Origin: Marinobacter litoralis
GTDB taxonomy: Bacteria; Pseudomonadota; Gammaproteobacteria; Pseudomonadales; Oleiphilaceae
DNA length: 64,000 nucleotides
Direction of reading: 5' to 3'
Assembly: GCF_016427555.1 (NCBI RefSeq)
Contig: NZ_JAELVS010000001.1
Location: 1,426,001 to 1,490,000 of the forward strand
The notes under the pieces were generated by a model that worked only from the letters and a program-made list of their open reading frames with translations, did no database searches and was not told where the DNA came from. This document shows, in pieces, positions 27,367 through 37,686 of this stretch. The position numbers were made by a program, and so were the translations under genes. The stretch's first letter is position 1. The number at the start of each line of letters is the position of its first letter.

Positions 27367-28923
27367 ATGCGTTACGCGGACAGTCTACCAGAAGCCTTGT
27401 ATTCCGCCGACTCCGTGCGAGCGATGGATCGCTATCTTATTGATGAGCAGGGAATTGATGGTTTCGACTTGATGCAGGCGGCTGCTCGGGCCGGATTCAG
27501 GCAACTCAGAAAACGTTGGCCTTCGCCCGCTTCATTGCTTGTATTATGCGGTGCCGGGAACAACGGTGGCGATGGCTATCTGATCGCGGCCAATGCGCAA
27601 CGCCATGGCATTTTCGTAGAGTGTATTGCCGTGGCTACGAGTGCCAAGTTGTCAGGGGATGCCCTGAAAGCGTTCGAGGTTGCAAGCCGGGAAGGTGTGC
27701 CGATTACGGAAATTTCCGATATGCCGGAAGGTCGGCTTCAAGAGAAGCTTGCAGCCGCGGATGTGGTTGTAGACGCCATGCTCGGAACCGGCGTAACAGG
27801 CGCACCAAGGGCGCCGTTTTCTGAGGTGATTCGCGCGGTGAATGAGGCGATGCGGCCTGTACTGGCTGTTGATTTGCCGTCCGGGCTTGATGCCTCGACC
27901 GGAGCCGCTGAGGGTGATGTGCTGCAGGCGGAGCTGACGGTTACCTTTATCGGTACCAAAATCGGTCTGTATACCGGGGGCGGCCCGGCGGTGTGCGGCA
28001 ACGTGGTATTTGAGCCGCTGGCGACCCGTGAGCAATTGAGTGGGTGCCCAGAGCAGCCAGTAGCACGGTTGGCCCATTGGCGGGACTGCCGAACCGCTTT
28101 TCCCTCGCGTCCGCGCAATGCTCACAAAGGGCATTTTGGTCACGTGCTGATCGTTGCAGGGGAGTCTGGCTATGGTGGTGCGGGCATCATGGCGGCCGAA
28201 GCTGCTTCGCGGGCTGGCGCCGGATTGGTGTCACTGGCGACGCGGCCAGAGCATGTAACTGCGGCACTCGTGCGTTGTCCGAGTGTAATGGTGCGCGGGG
28301 TTGTCCACGGCTCAGAATTAACCGCACTGATTGAGCAGGCGGATGTGATTGTGTGTGGCCCCGGAATTGGCAAGTCGGCCTGGGGCCAGCAGATGTTGCA
28401 GCAGGTGCTGGATAGCGCGAAACCGCGTGTGCTGGATGCCGATGCACTAAATATGATGGCCACCCGTGCAGCGATTCCCAGTAATCAGCACGTGTTGACA
28501 CCGCACCCGGGAGAAGCAGCCCGCATGCTCGGATGCAGCGTTGCCGAGATTGAAGCCGACCGGCTGGCAGCGGCGCAAAAAATTCAGCGCATCTGGGGCG
28601 GCGTGGTTTTGCTCAAGGGAGCGGGCACGGTCATCGCAACCAACTCTGCCGCACCCGTTGTCGTTGCTGGCGGTAATCCGGGGATGGCTACCGGGGGCAT
28701 GGGGGATGTTTTGTCCGGCATGCTGGGCGCTTTTATGGGCCAGTTAACCGACATCGGATGGGCAAGCGTGGTGGCTGCATCGGCGCATCTGGCCGCAGGG
28801 GGTAGGGCAGCCGAACGTTTGGGTTACAAGGGGGTGTTGCCCACCGACGTCATTCAAGATTTACCTTTTGTACTGAAAGAGACCGACGTGAGCGGCATCA
28901 GAAACGACCGGGAGGACAAATGA
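27367..28923 (+). CDS. nnr: Bifunctional NAD(P)H-hydrate epimerase/dehydratase
   Basis: A 518-residue fusion repairing damaged NAD(P)H hydrates. The N-terminal half (1-215) is the epimerase, with CGAGNNGGDGYLIAA. The C-terminal half (about 235-510) is the ADP-dependent dehydratase of ribokinase fold, with LTPHPGEAARML and NPGMATGGMGDVLSG. ATG 27367 (MRYADSLPE) is chosen because GCGGGA lies upstream; the frame is open 19 codons further. Its stop overlaps tsaE by four bases (ATGA), starting a tightly packed run through amiC. Confidence 0.95.
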   Translation: MRYADSLPEALYSADSVRAMDRYLIDEQGIDGFDLMQAAARAGFRQLRKRWPSPASLLVLCGAGNNGGDGYLIAANAQRHGIFVECIAVATSAKLSGDALKAFEVASREGVPITEISDMPEGRLQEKLAAADVVVDAMLGTGVTGAPRAPFSEVIRAVNEAMRPVLAVDLPSGLDASTGAAEGDVLQAELTVTFIGTKIGLYTGGGPAVCGNVVFEPLATREQLSGCPEQPVARLAHWRDCRTAFPSRPRNAHKGHFGHVLIVAGESGYGGAGIMAAEAASRAGAGLVSLATRPEHVTAALVRCPSVMVRGVVHGSELTALIEQADVIVCGPGIGKSAWGQQMLQQVLDSAKPRVLDADALNMMATRAAIPSNQHVLTPHPGEAARMLGCSVAEIEADRLAAAQKIQRIWGGVVLLKGAGTVIATNSAAPVVVAGGNPGMATGGMGDVLSGMLGAFMGQLTDIGWASVVAASAHLAAGGRAAERLGYKGVLPTDVIQDLPFVLKETDVSGIRNDREDK

Positions 28924-29417
28924 GCATTATTGGTAACGAACGCCGGTTGTTTTTGAAAGGCGAGGCCGAAACTGAACAATTGGGTGGTGAATTAGCGCGG
29001 CTGGCTAAAATCTCGGAACAGAGTCTTACGGTTTTTCTGGAAGGTGATCTGGGCATGGGGAAAACCACCCTGAGCCGGGGTGTTATGCGTGGTCTGGGGC
29101 ACGAAGGCGCGGTGAAAAGCCCGACCTATACGCTGGTAGAGCCCTATGAGCATTTAACCCCGCCGGTGTACCACTTTGATCTGTACCGGCTGGGTGACCC
29201 GGAAGAACTCGAATACATGGGTATACGCGATTATTTTGCGGCCAGGAATTTTTGCCTGATCGAATGGCCGGAGCGGGGCGAGGGTGTTCTTCCCGAGCCG
29301 GATGTCGAAATCCAGCTGGAACGCCAAGGCGACGGTCGAACCGTGATTTTGAGGGCCCGTTCTGAGTTTGGCGCCTCGTTGTTAAATCAAATTGAATTGA
29401 TAGGGCCGGATACATGA
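28920..29417 (+). CDS. tsaE: tRNA t6A biosynthesis ATPase TsaE
   Basis: TsaE (YjeE, 165 residues) is the ATPase that powers the TsaBD complex for threonylcarbamoyl-A37 in tRNA. The Walker A motif GDLGMGKTT is at 42-50, followed by the family signatures SPTYTLVEPY (67-76) and HFDLYRLGDPEEL (85-97). The length is typical (about 150-165). Start and stop both overlap neighbours by ATGA, so it is translationally coupled to nnr and amiC. Confidence 0.95.
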   Translation: MSIIGNERRLFLKGEAETEQLGGELARLAKISEQSLTVFLEGDLGMGKTTLSRGVMRGLGHEGAVKSPTYTLVEPYEHLTPPVYHFDLYRLGDPEELEYMGIRDYFAARNFCLIEWPERGEGVLPEPDVEIQLERQGDGRTVILRARSEFGASLLNQIELIGPDT

Positions 29418-30745
29418 GATTCGTACTGTGCATACTGCTGGCGCTCGCGGCAAGCGCGGTTCATGCCGCTACCAAGGTTGAGGGGGTTCGTATATGGCCG
29501 GCCCCGGACCACACCCGCTTGGTGTTGGATACCGCCGGAAAGGTGGAGCACAACATGTTTTCGCTTTCCGGGCCGTCCCGATTGGTGATTGATCTGAAAA
29601 ACACCACCAAGCTCGCCGATTTCAGCAAGGTAGATCTGTCCGGCAGCCCCATCAAGCGAATCCGCAGCGCGCCCCGTAACGGCACGGATCTTCGCGTTGT
29701 TCTGGATCTGAAAACCGACATTAAGCCCCGCAGTTTTGTGCTAGAGCCAAATCAGCAATACGGCCACCGTTTGGTAGTGGACTTGATTGATGAATCGGGA
29801 ACGCGATTGGATAAGGCTGCCAGCCCAACCGTGACGCAGAGTTCCGCCGGAAAGCGCGACATTATCGTAGTGATTGATGCCGGCCACGGCGGCGAAGACC
29901 CCGGCGCCATCGGGCCGCGCGGAACCCGGGAAAAAGACGTTGTGCTGAAGATGGCGAAAACCCTGGCGGAGCTGGTCAACAAGCAACCCGGCTTCAAGGC
30001 AAAGCTCACTCGCACCGGGGATTACTACATCGGTTTGAGAAACCGAACCATTCTGGCGCGAAAACACAACGCCGATTTGTTTGTATCGGTCCATGCGGAT
30101 GCCTTCCGCACACCGCAACCGAGTGGCGCTTCGGTCTTTGCCTTGTCACAGCGCGGAGCAACCAGTGAAACGGCCCGCTGGCTGGCCCAGAGCGAGAACC
30201 GTTCGGATTTGATCGGTGGCGCCGGAGCGTTGTCGCTGGATGGAAGAGACGAAATGCTGGCCGGTGTGTTGCTCGATTTATCGATGACGGCAAGCATCAA
30301 CGCCAGTCTGGGTGTAGGAAGTTCGGTTTTGGGACAGCTAGGCACGGTCGCCAAGCTGCACAAGCCAGGCGTAGAGCAGGCGGCGTTCGCGGTGCTTAAA
30401 TCACCGGATATTCCCTCGATTCTGGTGGAGGCCGGGTTCATTTCCAATCCCAAAGAAGAAAAGAACCTGTCGGCCCAGTGGTACCGGGAGAAACTGGCGA
30501 AAGCGATGATGGATGGAATTCACGATTACTTCCGTCGCAGCCCGCCCCCGGGAACCTTGTTAGCGTGGCAAAAAGAGAACCGCAAAGGCGATGGCCGTGT
30601 TGGCCAGTACCGCATTCAGCGGGGCGATACGCTGTCAGGTGTGGCGCGTGAGAACCAGACCACCGTCAGTGAGCTGATGCGCTTTAACGGGATGAACGAC
30701 GATCGTGTTATGGTAGGGCAAACCATACGTATCCCCTCATCCTGA
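29414..30745 (+). CDS. amiC: N-acetylmuramoyl-L-alanine amidase with AMIN and LysM domains
   Basis: A 443-residue periplasmic amidase that splits septal peptidoglycan. A Sec signal (cleavage near AVHA, residue 18) is followed by an AMIN targeting domain (22-125). The Amidase_3 domain carries zinc ligands His158 (DAGHGGEDPGA), Glu173 (TREKDVV) and His227 (VSVHADA). A single LysM module ends the protein (about 398-442). This AMIN-amidase-LysM layout matches the AmiB/AmiC class near mutL in pseudomonads, usually activated by EnvC or NlpD. The symbol could equally be amiB. Confidence 0.93.
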   Translation: MRFVLCILLALAASAVHAATKVEGVRIWPAPDHTRLVLDTAGKVEHNMFSLSGPSRLVIDLKNTTKLADFSKVDLSGSPIKRIRSAPRNGTDLRVVLDLKTDIKPRSFVLEPNQQYGHRLVVDLIDESGTRLDKAASPTVTQSSAGKRDIIVVIDAGHGGEDPGAIGPRGTREKDVVLKMAKTLAELVNKQPGFKAKLTRTGDYYIGLRNRTILARKHNADLFVSVHADAFRTPQPSGASVFALSQRGATSETARWLAQSENRSDLIGGAGALSLDGRDEMLAGVLLDLSMTASINASLGVGSSVLGQLGTVAKLHKPGVEQAAFAVLKSPDIPSILVEAGFISNPKEEKNLSAQWYREKLAKAMMDGIHDYFRRSPPPGTLLAWQKENRKGDGRVGQYRIQRGDTLSGVARENQTTVSELMRFNGMNDDRVMVGQTIRIPSS

Positions 30746-30765
30746 TCAAGAGGTAGTTCCCGGCT

Positions 30766-32652
30766 ATGCCCCACATTCAGTTGCTCTCGCCCCGGCTTGC
30801 CAACCAGATAGCCGCCGGTGAAGTGGTGGAGCGTCCCGCATCTGTTGTTAAAGAACTGGTCGAAAACGCCCTGGATGCCGGTGCCAGCCGGGTGGACATT
30901 GAGCTGGAGCAGGGTGGCGTCAAACTGATTCGCGTTCGGGATGACGGCTTCGGAATCGCCGAATCGGATCTGCCGCTGGCTCTGAGCCGGCATGCCACCA
31001 GCAAAATCCTGACGTTGGATGACCTTGAGGCCGTAGGCACGCTCGGCTTCCGTGGCGAAGCGCTGGCCAGTATCAGTTCGGTATCTCGTCTTTCCCTGAC
31101 TTCCCGCACGGCGGATCAGGAAGCGGCTGCCCGGGTGGAGGTGGAAGGGCGCGACATGGACGCGAAAATCTCGCCCGCTGCACACCCTGTCGGTACCACT
31201 GTGGAAGTGCGTGATCTGTTTTTCAATACCCCCGCACGCCGTAAATTTCTGCGTACCGAAAAAACCGAATTCAATCACGTTGATGAATCCATTCGCCGCC
31301 AGGCCCTGAGCCGTTTTGATGCCGGATTTACTCTGCGCCATAACCAGCGGGTCATTCAAAGCTTGCGGCCGGCTGAATCGGACATCGATAAAGAGCGCCG
31401 GATCAGCTCGCTCTGTGGTCAGCAATTCATTGATAACGCCGTGGTTATTGAAGCAGAAGCCAGCGGCTTGCGGTTGTGGGGCTGGGTGGCGCTGCCGACG
31501 TTCTCGCGCAGCCAGGCCGACCTGCAGTACTTCTTCGTCAACGGTCGTGTTATCCGCGACAAGCTGGTGGCCCATGCGGTGCGCCAAGCTTACCGCGATG
31601 TACTGTACAACAACCGCCATCCTGCGTTTGTGCTGTATCTCGAGGTGGACCCTGCCACCGTGGATGTAAACGTTCACCCGACCAAACACGAAGTACGGTT
31701 CCGCGATGGCCGCTTGGTGCACGATTTCATTTTCCGTACCTTGCACCGAGCCTTGGCCGATGTGCGCCCGGCAGACCATTTCAGAGGGGCCGAAGCGCAG
31801 GCGTTGAGCCGTGAGCCCGAGGTTTCGCAATCAGGTGCCAGCACTGAAGCCTTTCCGCTGTCGCAGGGGGCGGCGCCTTCGCAAGTGCCTTCCTACAGTG
31901 GGGGTTATGGCAATACCTCTTCAGCTCAGCCGCAGCAGGACTGGAAAGCCAGCGATCAAATGGCCTTCTATAATTCGCTCAATGCCGGTGGCGGCGTAAC
32001 CACCGAGACTCGCCCCGACCCGTTTGAGTCGCAGCCGGTGCCCACACCGCCGCAAGATGGCGAAGACGAGCCGCCACTGGGCTACGCCATTGCACAGCTT
32101 CACGGTATATACATTCTGGCCCAGAGCCGGACCGGCATGATTGTGGTGGATATGCACGCGGCCCATGAGCGTATTACCTATGAACGCATGAAGCGGGCGC
32201 TGGTCGAACAGGATCTGAAGAGTCAGCCGCTATTGGTGCCGGTATCCTTGTCGGTCAGTCAAAAGGAAGCTGCGCTGGCGGAAAGTCACGGTGACGAATT
32301 GCAGCAGCTTGGCCTGCAAATCGAACGGATTGGTCCCGAAACCCTGGCAGTTCGCCAGATTCCCGCGCTGTTACGTGGAGCCGATACCGAGCAGTTGGTG
32401 CGGGATGTGCTGGCAGATCTGATCCAGAACGGTCAAAGCGACCGGGTGGAAGCCGTAACTCATGAGTTGCTCGGTACCATGGCTTGCCACGGTTCGGTGC
32501 GCGCCAATCGGCAGTTGACCATTCCGGAAATGAATTCGCTGTTGAGGGATATGGAAGCTACCGAACGCAGCGGTCAGTGCAACCACGGGCGCCCGACATG
32601 GACTCTGATGACACTGTCCGAGCTGGACAAACTATTCCTGAGGGGGCGGTAA
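30766..32652 (+). CDS. mutL: DNA mismatch repair protein MutL
   Basis: MutL (628 residues) couples MutS mismatch recognition to strand incision. The N-terminal GHKL ATPase has [18 protein letters not shown] and [10 protein letters not shown] proline- and glutamine-rich linker (about 345-430) precedes the dimerisation domain. That domain shows [12 protein letters not shown] starting at Asp462, corresponding to the DQHAxxExxxxE endonuclease motif of P. aeruginosa-type MutL but with Met463 in place of Gln. The metal-binding Asp, His and both Glu residues are kept, so nicking activity is plausible. It begins 20 bases after amiC. Confidence 0.95.
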   Translation: MPHIQLLSPRLANQIAAGEVVERPASVVKELVENALDAGASRVDIELEQGGVKLIRVRDDGFGIAESDLPLALSRHATSKILTLDDLEAVGTLGFRGEALASISSVSRLSLTSRTADQEAAARVEVEGRDMDAKISPAAHPVGTTVEVRDLFFNTPARRKFLRTEKTEFNHVDESIRRQALSRFDAGFTLRHNQRVIQSLRPAESDIDKERRISSLCGQQFIDNAVVIEAEASGLRLWGWVALPTFSRSQADLQYFFVNGRVIRDKLVAHAVRQAYRDVLYNNRHPAFVLYLEVDPATVDVNVHPTKHEVRFRDGRLVHDFIFRTLHRALADVRPADHFRGAEAQALSREPEVSQSGASTEAFPLSQGAAPSQVPSYSGGYGNTSSAQPQQDWKASDQMAFYNSLNAGGGVTTETRPDPFESQPVPTPPQDGEDEPPLGYAIAQLHGIYILAQSRTGMIVVDMHAAHERITYERMKRALVEQDLKSQPLLVPVSLSVSQKEAALAESHGDELQQLGLQIERIGPETLAVRQIPALLRGADTEQLVRDVLADLIQNGQSDRVEAVTHELLGTMACHGSVRANRQLTIPEMNSLLRDMEATERSGQCNHGRPTWTLMTLSELDKLFLRGR

Positions 32653-32657
32653 GCATC

Positions 32658-33695
32658 ATGGCAGGTGAGCAACAGCCAGCGCTGCCCCCGGCAATATTTC
32701 TGATGGGGCCAACGGCATCGGGTAAAACGGATATGGCGATGGCCCTGTGTGAACACTTGCCATGCGACATCATCAGCGTTGATTCCGCCATGATTTACCG
32801 GGATATGGACATCGGTACCGCCAAACCGACGCCCGATGAGCTGGCCAGGGCACCGCACCGGCTGATCGACATTTGCGATCCGGCGGACAGCTATTCAGCT
32901 GCAGATTTTGTGCGAGATGCTTTGGCGGAAATGGCAGAGATTACCGAGCGCGGGCGGATTCCGCTGCTGGTCGGTGGCACCATGATGTATTTCAAAGCAC
33001 TGTTAAACGGCATGTCGAATCTGCCGTCCGCGGATCCTGAGCTAAGGGCACAGATTGAAAAAGAGGCCGAGGCGCAGGGCTGGCAAGTCTTGTACGACGA
33101 GCTGTTAGCCAAAGATCCGGTTGCCGCCGAGATTATCCATCCGAATAATCGTCAACGCCTGATGCGGGCGATCGAGGTTATTCGGTTAACCGGACAGCCG
33201 ATTTCGGCGTCTTGGCAGGCCAGTTCTGAAGCTTCGGACGCGCAAAAGTCGCCGGATATCAAGGATTACACCTATTTCACCAAGTGGCAGGCAGACGAGA
33301 GTGCCGACCTGCCGTATACTGTTTTCCAGTTTGCGCTTGCTCCGACAGACCGTAAGGTACTCCATGAGAGGATCCGTACGCGGTTTATGGCGATGCAAGA
33401 CGCAGGGTTTCTGGACGAAGTCCGGCAGTTGATGGCGCGGGATGATCTCCATCCTGATTTGCCCTCCATGCGTTGCGTGGGTTACCGCCAGGCGTGGGAG
33501 TATCTGTCGGGTGAATGCGACCATGAAACCTATTTGAACAAGGGCATGGCGGCAACTCGCCAATTGGCGAAGCGCCAGCTGACCTGGTTGCGAAAATGGC
33601 CTGATGTACAGTGGCTGGATGGTAATAACTTACAAATGGTGCTGGAAACCTTGAAAAAATCAGGTCTACACACCACATTTAACTCTGCAAATTGA
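32658..33695 (+). CDS. miaA: tRNA dimethylallyltransferase
   Basis: MiaA (345 residues from ATG 32658) prenylates A37 of tRNAs reading UNN codons. The P-loop GPTASGKT lies near residue 17, followed by [19 protein letters not shown] and DICDP, the DMAPP and tRNA-binding signatures. The product is about 25 residues longer than E. coli MiaA, partly from an N-terminal extension and an insert near residue 190. AGGGGGCGG lies upstream; the reading frame is open further into mutL, but those residues are not MiaA-like. hfq follows 33 bases downstream. Confidence 0.95.
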   Translation: MAGEQQPALPPAIFLMGPTASGKTDMAMALCEHLPCDIISVDSAMIYRDMDIGTAKPTPDELARAPHRLIDICDPADSYSAADFVRDALAEMAEITERGRIPLLVGGTMMYFKALLNGMSNLPSADPELRAQIEKEAEAQGWQVLYDELLAKDPVAAEIIHPNNRQRLMRAIEVIRLTGQPISASWQASSEASDAQKSPDIKDYTYFTKWQADESADLPYTVFQFALAPTDRKVLHERIRTRFMAMQDAGFLDEVRQLMARDDLHPDLPSMRCVGYRQAWEYLSGECDHETYLNKGMAATRQLAKRQLTWLRKWPDVQWLDGNNLQMVLETLKKSGLHTTFNSAN

Positions 33696-33728
33696 CGATC
33701 TGCACCTACCTCTAACAGGAGAATACTC

Positions 33729-33977
33729 ATGTCAAAAGGGCATTCCTTACAAGACCCTTACCTCAACGCTTTGCGCAAGGAGCGCATTCCCGTTTCTATC
33801 TTTTTGGTTAACGGCATCAAGCTTCAGGGCCAGATCGAGTCTTTCGATCAGTTCGTAATCTTGTTGAAAAACACTGTCAGCCAGATGGTGTACAAGCATG
33901 CTATTTCCACGGTTGTACCTGCTCGCAATGTTCGTTTGCCGCAGGCGAATCCCGGAGAGGAAGAAGCTGAAGGTTAA
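33729..33977 (+). CDS. hfq: RNA chaperone Hfq
   Basis: Hfq (82 residues, as in P. aeruginosa) forms a hexamer that pairs small RNAs with mRNAs. Sm1 ([20 protein letters not shown]) and Sm2 ([12 protein letters not shown], carrying the YKHA motif of the proximal RNA face) are intact. The short acidic tail (GEEEAEG) contrasts with the long E. coli tail. AACAGGAGAA precedes ATG 33729, an excellent ribosome site. A terminator lies 22 bases after the stop, so hflX may need its own promoter or read-through. Confidence 0.98.
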   Translation: MSKGHSLQDPYLNALRKERIPVSIFLVNGIKLQGQIESFDQFVILLKNTVSQMVYKHAISTVVPARNVRLPQANPGEEEAEG

Positions 33978-33998
33978 ATTCCGGTGTTTCCGGTTCTG

Positions 33999-34053
33999 AC
34001 ACCCGCGGTGCAGGGCAGCCTTTGAGCTGAGCTGGCCGCGGGTGTTTGTTTTT
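33999..34053 (+). terminator. Intrinsic terminator after hfq
   Basis: A 10-bp stem ACACCCGCGG (33999-34008) pairs with CCGCGGGTGT (34036-34045) around a 27-base loop with some internal pairing, followed by TTGTTTTT. It separates hfq from hflX. Confidence 0.75.
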
Positions 34054-34070
34054 ATGGAGTTGATTATATT

Positions 34071-35369
34071 TTGTTTGAACGTCCTGACGTTGGAGAACGG
34101 GCGGTTCTCGTGCACATCGAATTCACGGCCCATGACGGTTCTGAAGACCCGGGGGAGTTCCACGAGCTGGTAACCTCGGCGGGTGTTGAGCCGGTCGATA
34201 TGGTGACCGGTACCCGTAAGCAGCCCAGCCCGAGGTTGTTCGTTGGCGAAGGCAAGCTGGAAGAGATTCGCGATGCGATTGCCGCGAATGAAGCTGACGT
34301 GGTGCTGTTTAACCACGCCCTGAGCCCGAGCCAGGAACGCAATATCGAGCATGAGCTCAAATGCCGCGTGTTAGACCGAACCGGCGTTATTCTCGACATT
34401 TTCGCCCAGCGTGCACGTACCCACGAGGGTAAATTGCAGGTTGAGCTGGCTCAGCTTGAACATATGTCCACGCGGTTGGTCCGTGGCTGGACGCACCTCG
34501 AGCGGCAGAAAGGGGGGATCGGCTTGCGAGGGCCGGGTGAAACCCAGCTGGAAACTGACCGACGCTTGCTGCGCGAGCGCATCAAGTCAATACATAAGCG
34601 GTTGGAAAAGGTTCGTAAGCAGCGGGATCAGGGGCGCCGGGCCCGTAAGCGCGCTGACGTTCCAACCCTGTCGCTGGTGGGGTACACCAACGCGGGCAAG
34701 TCGACATTGTTTAATCAGGTAACTACCTCCACGGTTTATGCGGCAGACCAGTTATTTGCCACTTTGGATCCGACCCTTCGCAAGTTGGAACTTCCAGATA
34801 TTGGTTCGGTCGTAGTGGCCGACACCGTAGGGTTCATTCGGCACCTGCCCCACAAGCTGGTGGAAGCCTTCCGCGCGACTCTGGAAGAAACCCGGCAGGC
34901 CTCGTTGCTGCTGCACATCATCGATTGTCATGATGAGCGCCGCGATGAAAACATCGAGCAAGTGGACAATGTGTTACTGGAAATTGGTGCCGATGAGGTG
35001 CCGCAACTGCAGGTTTTCAACAAGATAGACCTGCTGGATGACTTCGCTCCACGCATTGATCGCAACGAAGACGGCATCCCGGTGCGAGTGTGGGTATCTG
35101 CGATAACTGGTGCAGGTATGGACTTGCTCTTTGACGCCGTTGTCGAGCGCCTGGCAGAAGATGTGGTGCACCACTTCGTGTTGCTTGGGCCGGCAGATGG
35201 CAAGCTCCGCGCCTTGCTGCATGAGGCCGGTTCTGTATTGAGCGAAGAGTACCGGGAAAGTGGTGATACCGTAGTAGAAGTGCGGTTGCAGAACCGTGAT
35301 TGGATGCAGCTGCTCAGCCGGGCAGGTGTCAGCGAAGAAGAGGTTCGGCTGGAAGACAGAGCGCTGTGA
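34071..35369 (+). CDS. hflX: Ribosome-associated GTPase HflX
   Basis: HflX (432 residues) splits stalled 70S ribosomes, especially in stress. The N-terminal glycine-rich region (GGIGLRGPGETQLETDRR, about 148-165) precedes the G domain: GYTNAGKST (204-212), DTVGF (251) and NKID (317). TTG at 34071 is the likely start, since family similarity (FERPDVGERAVLV) begins right there; GGAG is 11 bases upstream, slightly far. It lies just after the hfq terminator and before hflKC, the usual gene order. Confidence 0.95.
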   Translation: MFERPDVGERAVLVHIEFTAHDGSEDPGEFHELVTSAGVEPVDMVTGTRKQPSPRLFVGEGKLEEIRDAIAANEADVVLFNHALSPSQERNIEHELKCRVLDRTGVILDIFAQRARTHEGKLQVELAQLEHMSTRLVRGWTHLERQKGGIGLRGPGETQLETDRRLLRERIKSIHKRLEKVRKQRDQGRRARKRADVPTLSLVGYTNAGKSTLFNQVTTSTVYAADQLFATLDPTLRKLELPDIGSVVVADTVGFIRHLPHKLVEAFRATLEETRQASLLLHIIDCHDERRDENIEQVDNVLLEIGADEVPQLQVFNKIDLLDDFAPRIDRNEDGIPVRVWVSAITGAGMDLLFDAVVERLAEDVVHHFVLLGPADGKLRALLHEAGSVLSEEYRESGDTVVEVRLQNRDWMQLLSRAGVSEEEVRLEDRAL

Positions 35370-35447
35370 ATCAGGCCGCCTATTGCCGGGGGGCTGATAA
35401 AACCCTAGTATTTGCAGCCATTCGAATAAACACGAACGGAGAGTATT

Positions 35448-36632
35448 ATGGCCTGGAATGAACCGGGTGGTAACCGTAACGACAACGATCCCTGGGGAAC
35501 CGGTGGTCGTCGCGGCAATGATCAGGGGCCACCAGATCTGGATGAGGCCCTGAAAAAGGGGCTGGATAAGCTTAACCGTATGCTGGGTGGCAAAGGCGGC
35601 TCAGGCAATAACGGCAGCTCAGGCTCTGGTAATAACAGCAGTGGTTTTGGTGCCATCGTAGCCATCATCGCCATTCTGGCGTTCGGCTACGTCCTGTACC
35701 AGTCGTTCTATACCGTAGACGAACAGGAACGAGCGGTTGTGCTGCGCTTCGGTGAGTACAGTCGTACCGAAAACCCGGGTCTGCGTTTCAAGGTGCCGTT
35801 GATTGATTCGGCAACCAAGGTCCGTGTAACCAACGTGCGCTCTGCCCGTTCCAGTGGTCAGATGCTGACCCAGGACGAAAACCTGGTCACCGTGGACTTG
35901 CAGGTGCAATACCGGGTTGGCGATGCCAAGGCCTACGTTCTGAACGTACGTGATTCAAACCAGGCTCTGGCCTTCGCAACTGACAGTGCACTGCGCCACG
36001 AAGTGGGTAGTTCGTCACTGGACGACGTGTTGACCGAAGGGCGTGCGGAATTGGCGGTTCGCGTTGAACAGCGTCTGCAAAGCTTCCTGAAGGAGTACGG
36101 CACCGGTCTGGAAATCGTTCGGGTGAACGTTGAAAGCACTCAGCCGCCTGCGGCCGTGCAAGACGCTTTCCGCGAAGTTCAGCGGGCTCGGGAAGACGAG
36201 CAGCGTGCGAAAGAAGAAGCCGAGACCTACCGCAACAAGATTGTTCCGGAAGCTCGGGGTAAGGCTCAGCGCATGATTGAAGAGGCCAACGCTTACAAAG
36301 CCGAAGTGATTGAGCGGGCTCGCGGTGAAACCGCACGTTTCAATCAGTTGCTGGCGGTGTACGAACAGGCTCCGGTGGTCACCCGTGAGCGGATGTACCT
36401 CCAAACTCTGGAACAGGTTCTGGGTAACAGCAGCAAGATCTTTGTTGATACCGAAAGCAGCGGCAACATGATGTACCTGCCGTTGGACAAACTGACTCAG
36501 GGTCAGATGTCCAGCTCAGGATCGCGTTCATCGCGCTCAGGTAATCAGCAAGTCGACGTTCAGGCGCTGACCGATCAGGTTCTGCAAGAGTTGCGCGCCC
36601 GTCAGGACGTAAACACCCGGAGGAGTAGATAA
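35448..36632 (+). CDS. hflK: FtsH modulator subunit HflK
   Basis: HflK (394 residues) forms with HflC the membrane cage that surrounds and modulates the FtsH protease. A glycine-, asparagine- and serine-rich cytoplasmic N-terminus (1-64) leads to one transmembrane helix (66-87), then the periplasmic SPFH/PHB domain (YTVDEQERAVVLRFG) and a long charged coiled coil (about 225-300). The tail is Ser/Arg-rich. GGAG precedes ATG 35448. hflC starts 3 bases after its stop. Confidence 0.96.
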   Translation: MAWNEPGGNRNDNDPWGTGGRRGNDQGPPDLDEALKKGLDKLNRMLGGKGGSGNNGSSGSGNNSSGFGAIVAIIAILAFGYVLYQSFYTVDEQERAVVLRFGEYSRTENPGLRFKVPLIDSATKVRVTNVRSARSSGQMLTQDENLVTVDLQVQYRVGDAKAYVLNVRDSNQALAFATDSALRHEVGSSSLDDVLTEGRAELAVRVEQRLQSFLKEYGTGLEIVRVNVESTQPPAAVQDAFREVQRAREDEQRAKEEAETYRNKIVPEARGKAQRMIEEANAYKAEVIERARGETARFNQLLAVYEQAPVVTRERMYLQTLEQVLGNSSKIFVDTESSGNMMYLPLDKLTQGQMSSSGSRSSRSGNQQVDVQALTDQVLQELRARQDVNTRRSR

Positions 36633-36635
36633 GTT

Positions 36636-37511
36636 ATGGGACCTAAAGGTGTATTGGGCCTTGCAGGCGCTCTTATCGTCGTCCTGCTCGTGTTGTCTAG
36701 TGTGTTCATCATCCCGGAAACCCACCGTGGCGTGAAACTCCGCTTTGGTGAGTTGGTGCAAACCGATATTCAGGCGGGTATTCATTTCAAGGTTCCGGTG
36801 ATTGACCAGATCCGGGAATTTGATATCCGGGTTCTGACCATGGATCTGCCGTCGCGTCAGTACCTCACCATCGAGAAAAAGCCGCTGGATGTGGATTCGT
36901 ACGTAGCGTGGAAAATCCGTGACGTAGACCAGTTCTACCGTGCAACCGGTGGCGATGAGCGCCGTGCGGAAACCTTGATTCTGTCTCGCGTTGACAATGG
37001 TCTGCGTGACGAGTTCGGTGTCCGCACCATGCACGAAGTGGTGTCTGGTCAGCGTGATGAGCTGATGCATGCACTGCGGGATCGTGCTAATGAAACTGCG
37101 GTGAAAGAATTCGGTATCGAAATTCTCGATATCCGGGTCAAAGCCATCGAGTTTCCGGGCGCCGTCAGCGAAAACGTTTATCGTCGGATGGCGACTGAGC
37201 GTCATAAGCTGGCTCAGGAATTCCGTTCCCGTGGTCAGGAATTGGCGGAAGGTATCCGTGCCGATGCGGATCGTCAGCAAACCGTAACCTTGGCGAATGC
37301 CTTCGCCGAAGCGGAAAAAACCCGTGGTGAAGGTGACGGCGAAGCCGCTCGGATTTATGCCGAAGCTTATGGTAGCAATGAAGAGTTCTACAGCTTTTAC
37401 CGTAGCTTGCAGGCTTACGAGAAAACCTTTGCCGGCAAGGATGACATCATGGTCATCGACTCCGACAGTGCTTTCATGAAGTTTCTGAAGGACCCGGCCG
37501 GCGCCAAGTAA
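36636..37511 (+). CDS. hflC: FtsH modulator subunit HflC
   Basis: HflC (291 residues) is the SPFH partner of HflK. It has a single N-terminal signal-anchor (5-24) followed by IPETHRGVKLRFGELV, the PHB domain opening. The alanine- and glutamate-rich helix near 205-250 (FAEAEKTRGEGDGEAARIYAEA) is typical of the family. The length matches P. aeruginosa HflC (289). The coupling to hflK implies stoichiometric production. A strong terminator follows. The small DUF2065 gene that I recall between hflC and hisZ in pseudomonads is absent. Confidence 0.96.
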   Translation: MGPKGVLGLAGALIVVLLVLSSVFIIPETHRGVKLRFGELVQTDIQAGIHFKVPVIDQIREFDIRVLTMDLPSRQYLTIEKKPLDVDSYVAWKIRDVDQFYRATGGDERRAETLILSRVDNGLRDEFGVRTMHEVVSGQRDELMHALRDRANETAVKEFGIEILDIRVKAIEFPGAVSENVYRRMATERHKLAQEFRSRGQELAEGIRADADRQQTVTLANAFAEAEKTRGEGDGEAARIYAEAYGSNEEFYSFYRSLQAYEKTFAGKDDIMVIDSDSAFMKFLKDPAGAK

Positions 37512-37529
37512 AACCGTTGGCTGAAAAGG

Positions 37530-37563
37530 AAAACCGGAATACGTAGGTATTCCGGTTTTTTTG
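37530..37563 (+). terminator. Intrinsic terminator after hflC
   Basis: A perfect 13-bp stem (37530-37542 with 37547-37559, AAAACCGGAATAC), tetraloop GTAG and T run to 37563. It ends the hflXKC transcript. Confidence 0.92.
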
Positions 37564-37686
37564 TGTCAGCCAAGGGTGTAGAATCCTTCCGGTTTTGTTT
37601 GGGCATTTCTTCGCCTGGACATCCTGAACCCTGAGTCATTCCCCCGGCACCTGAGCCGGTGATGGAAAAACGGACAACAGAATCTC

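Noticed and set aside
34054..34071. ATG at 34054 as the hflX start
   Set aside because: It is out of frame with hflX; TTG 34071 is in frame and fits family similarity.
37512..37686. DUF2065 gene expected between hflC and hisZ
   Set aside because: The 175-base gap holds a terminator and no suitable ORF; it is absent here, a minor difference from pseudomonads.
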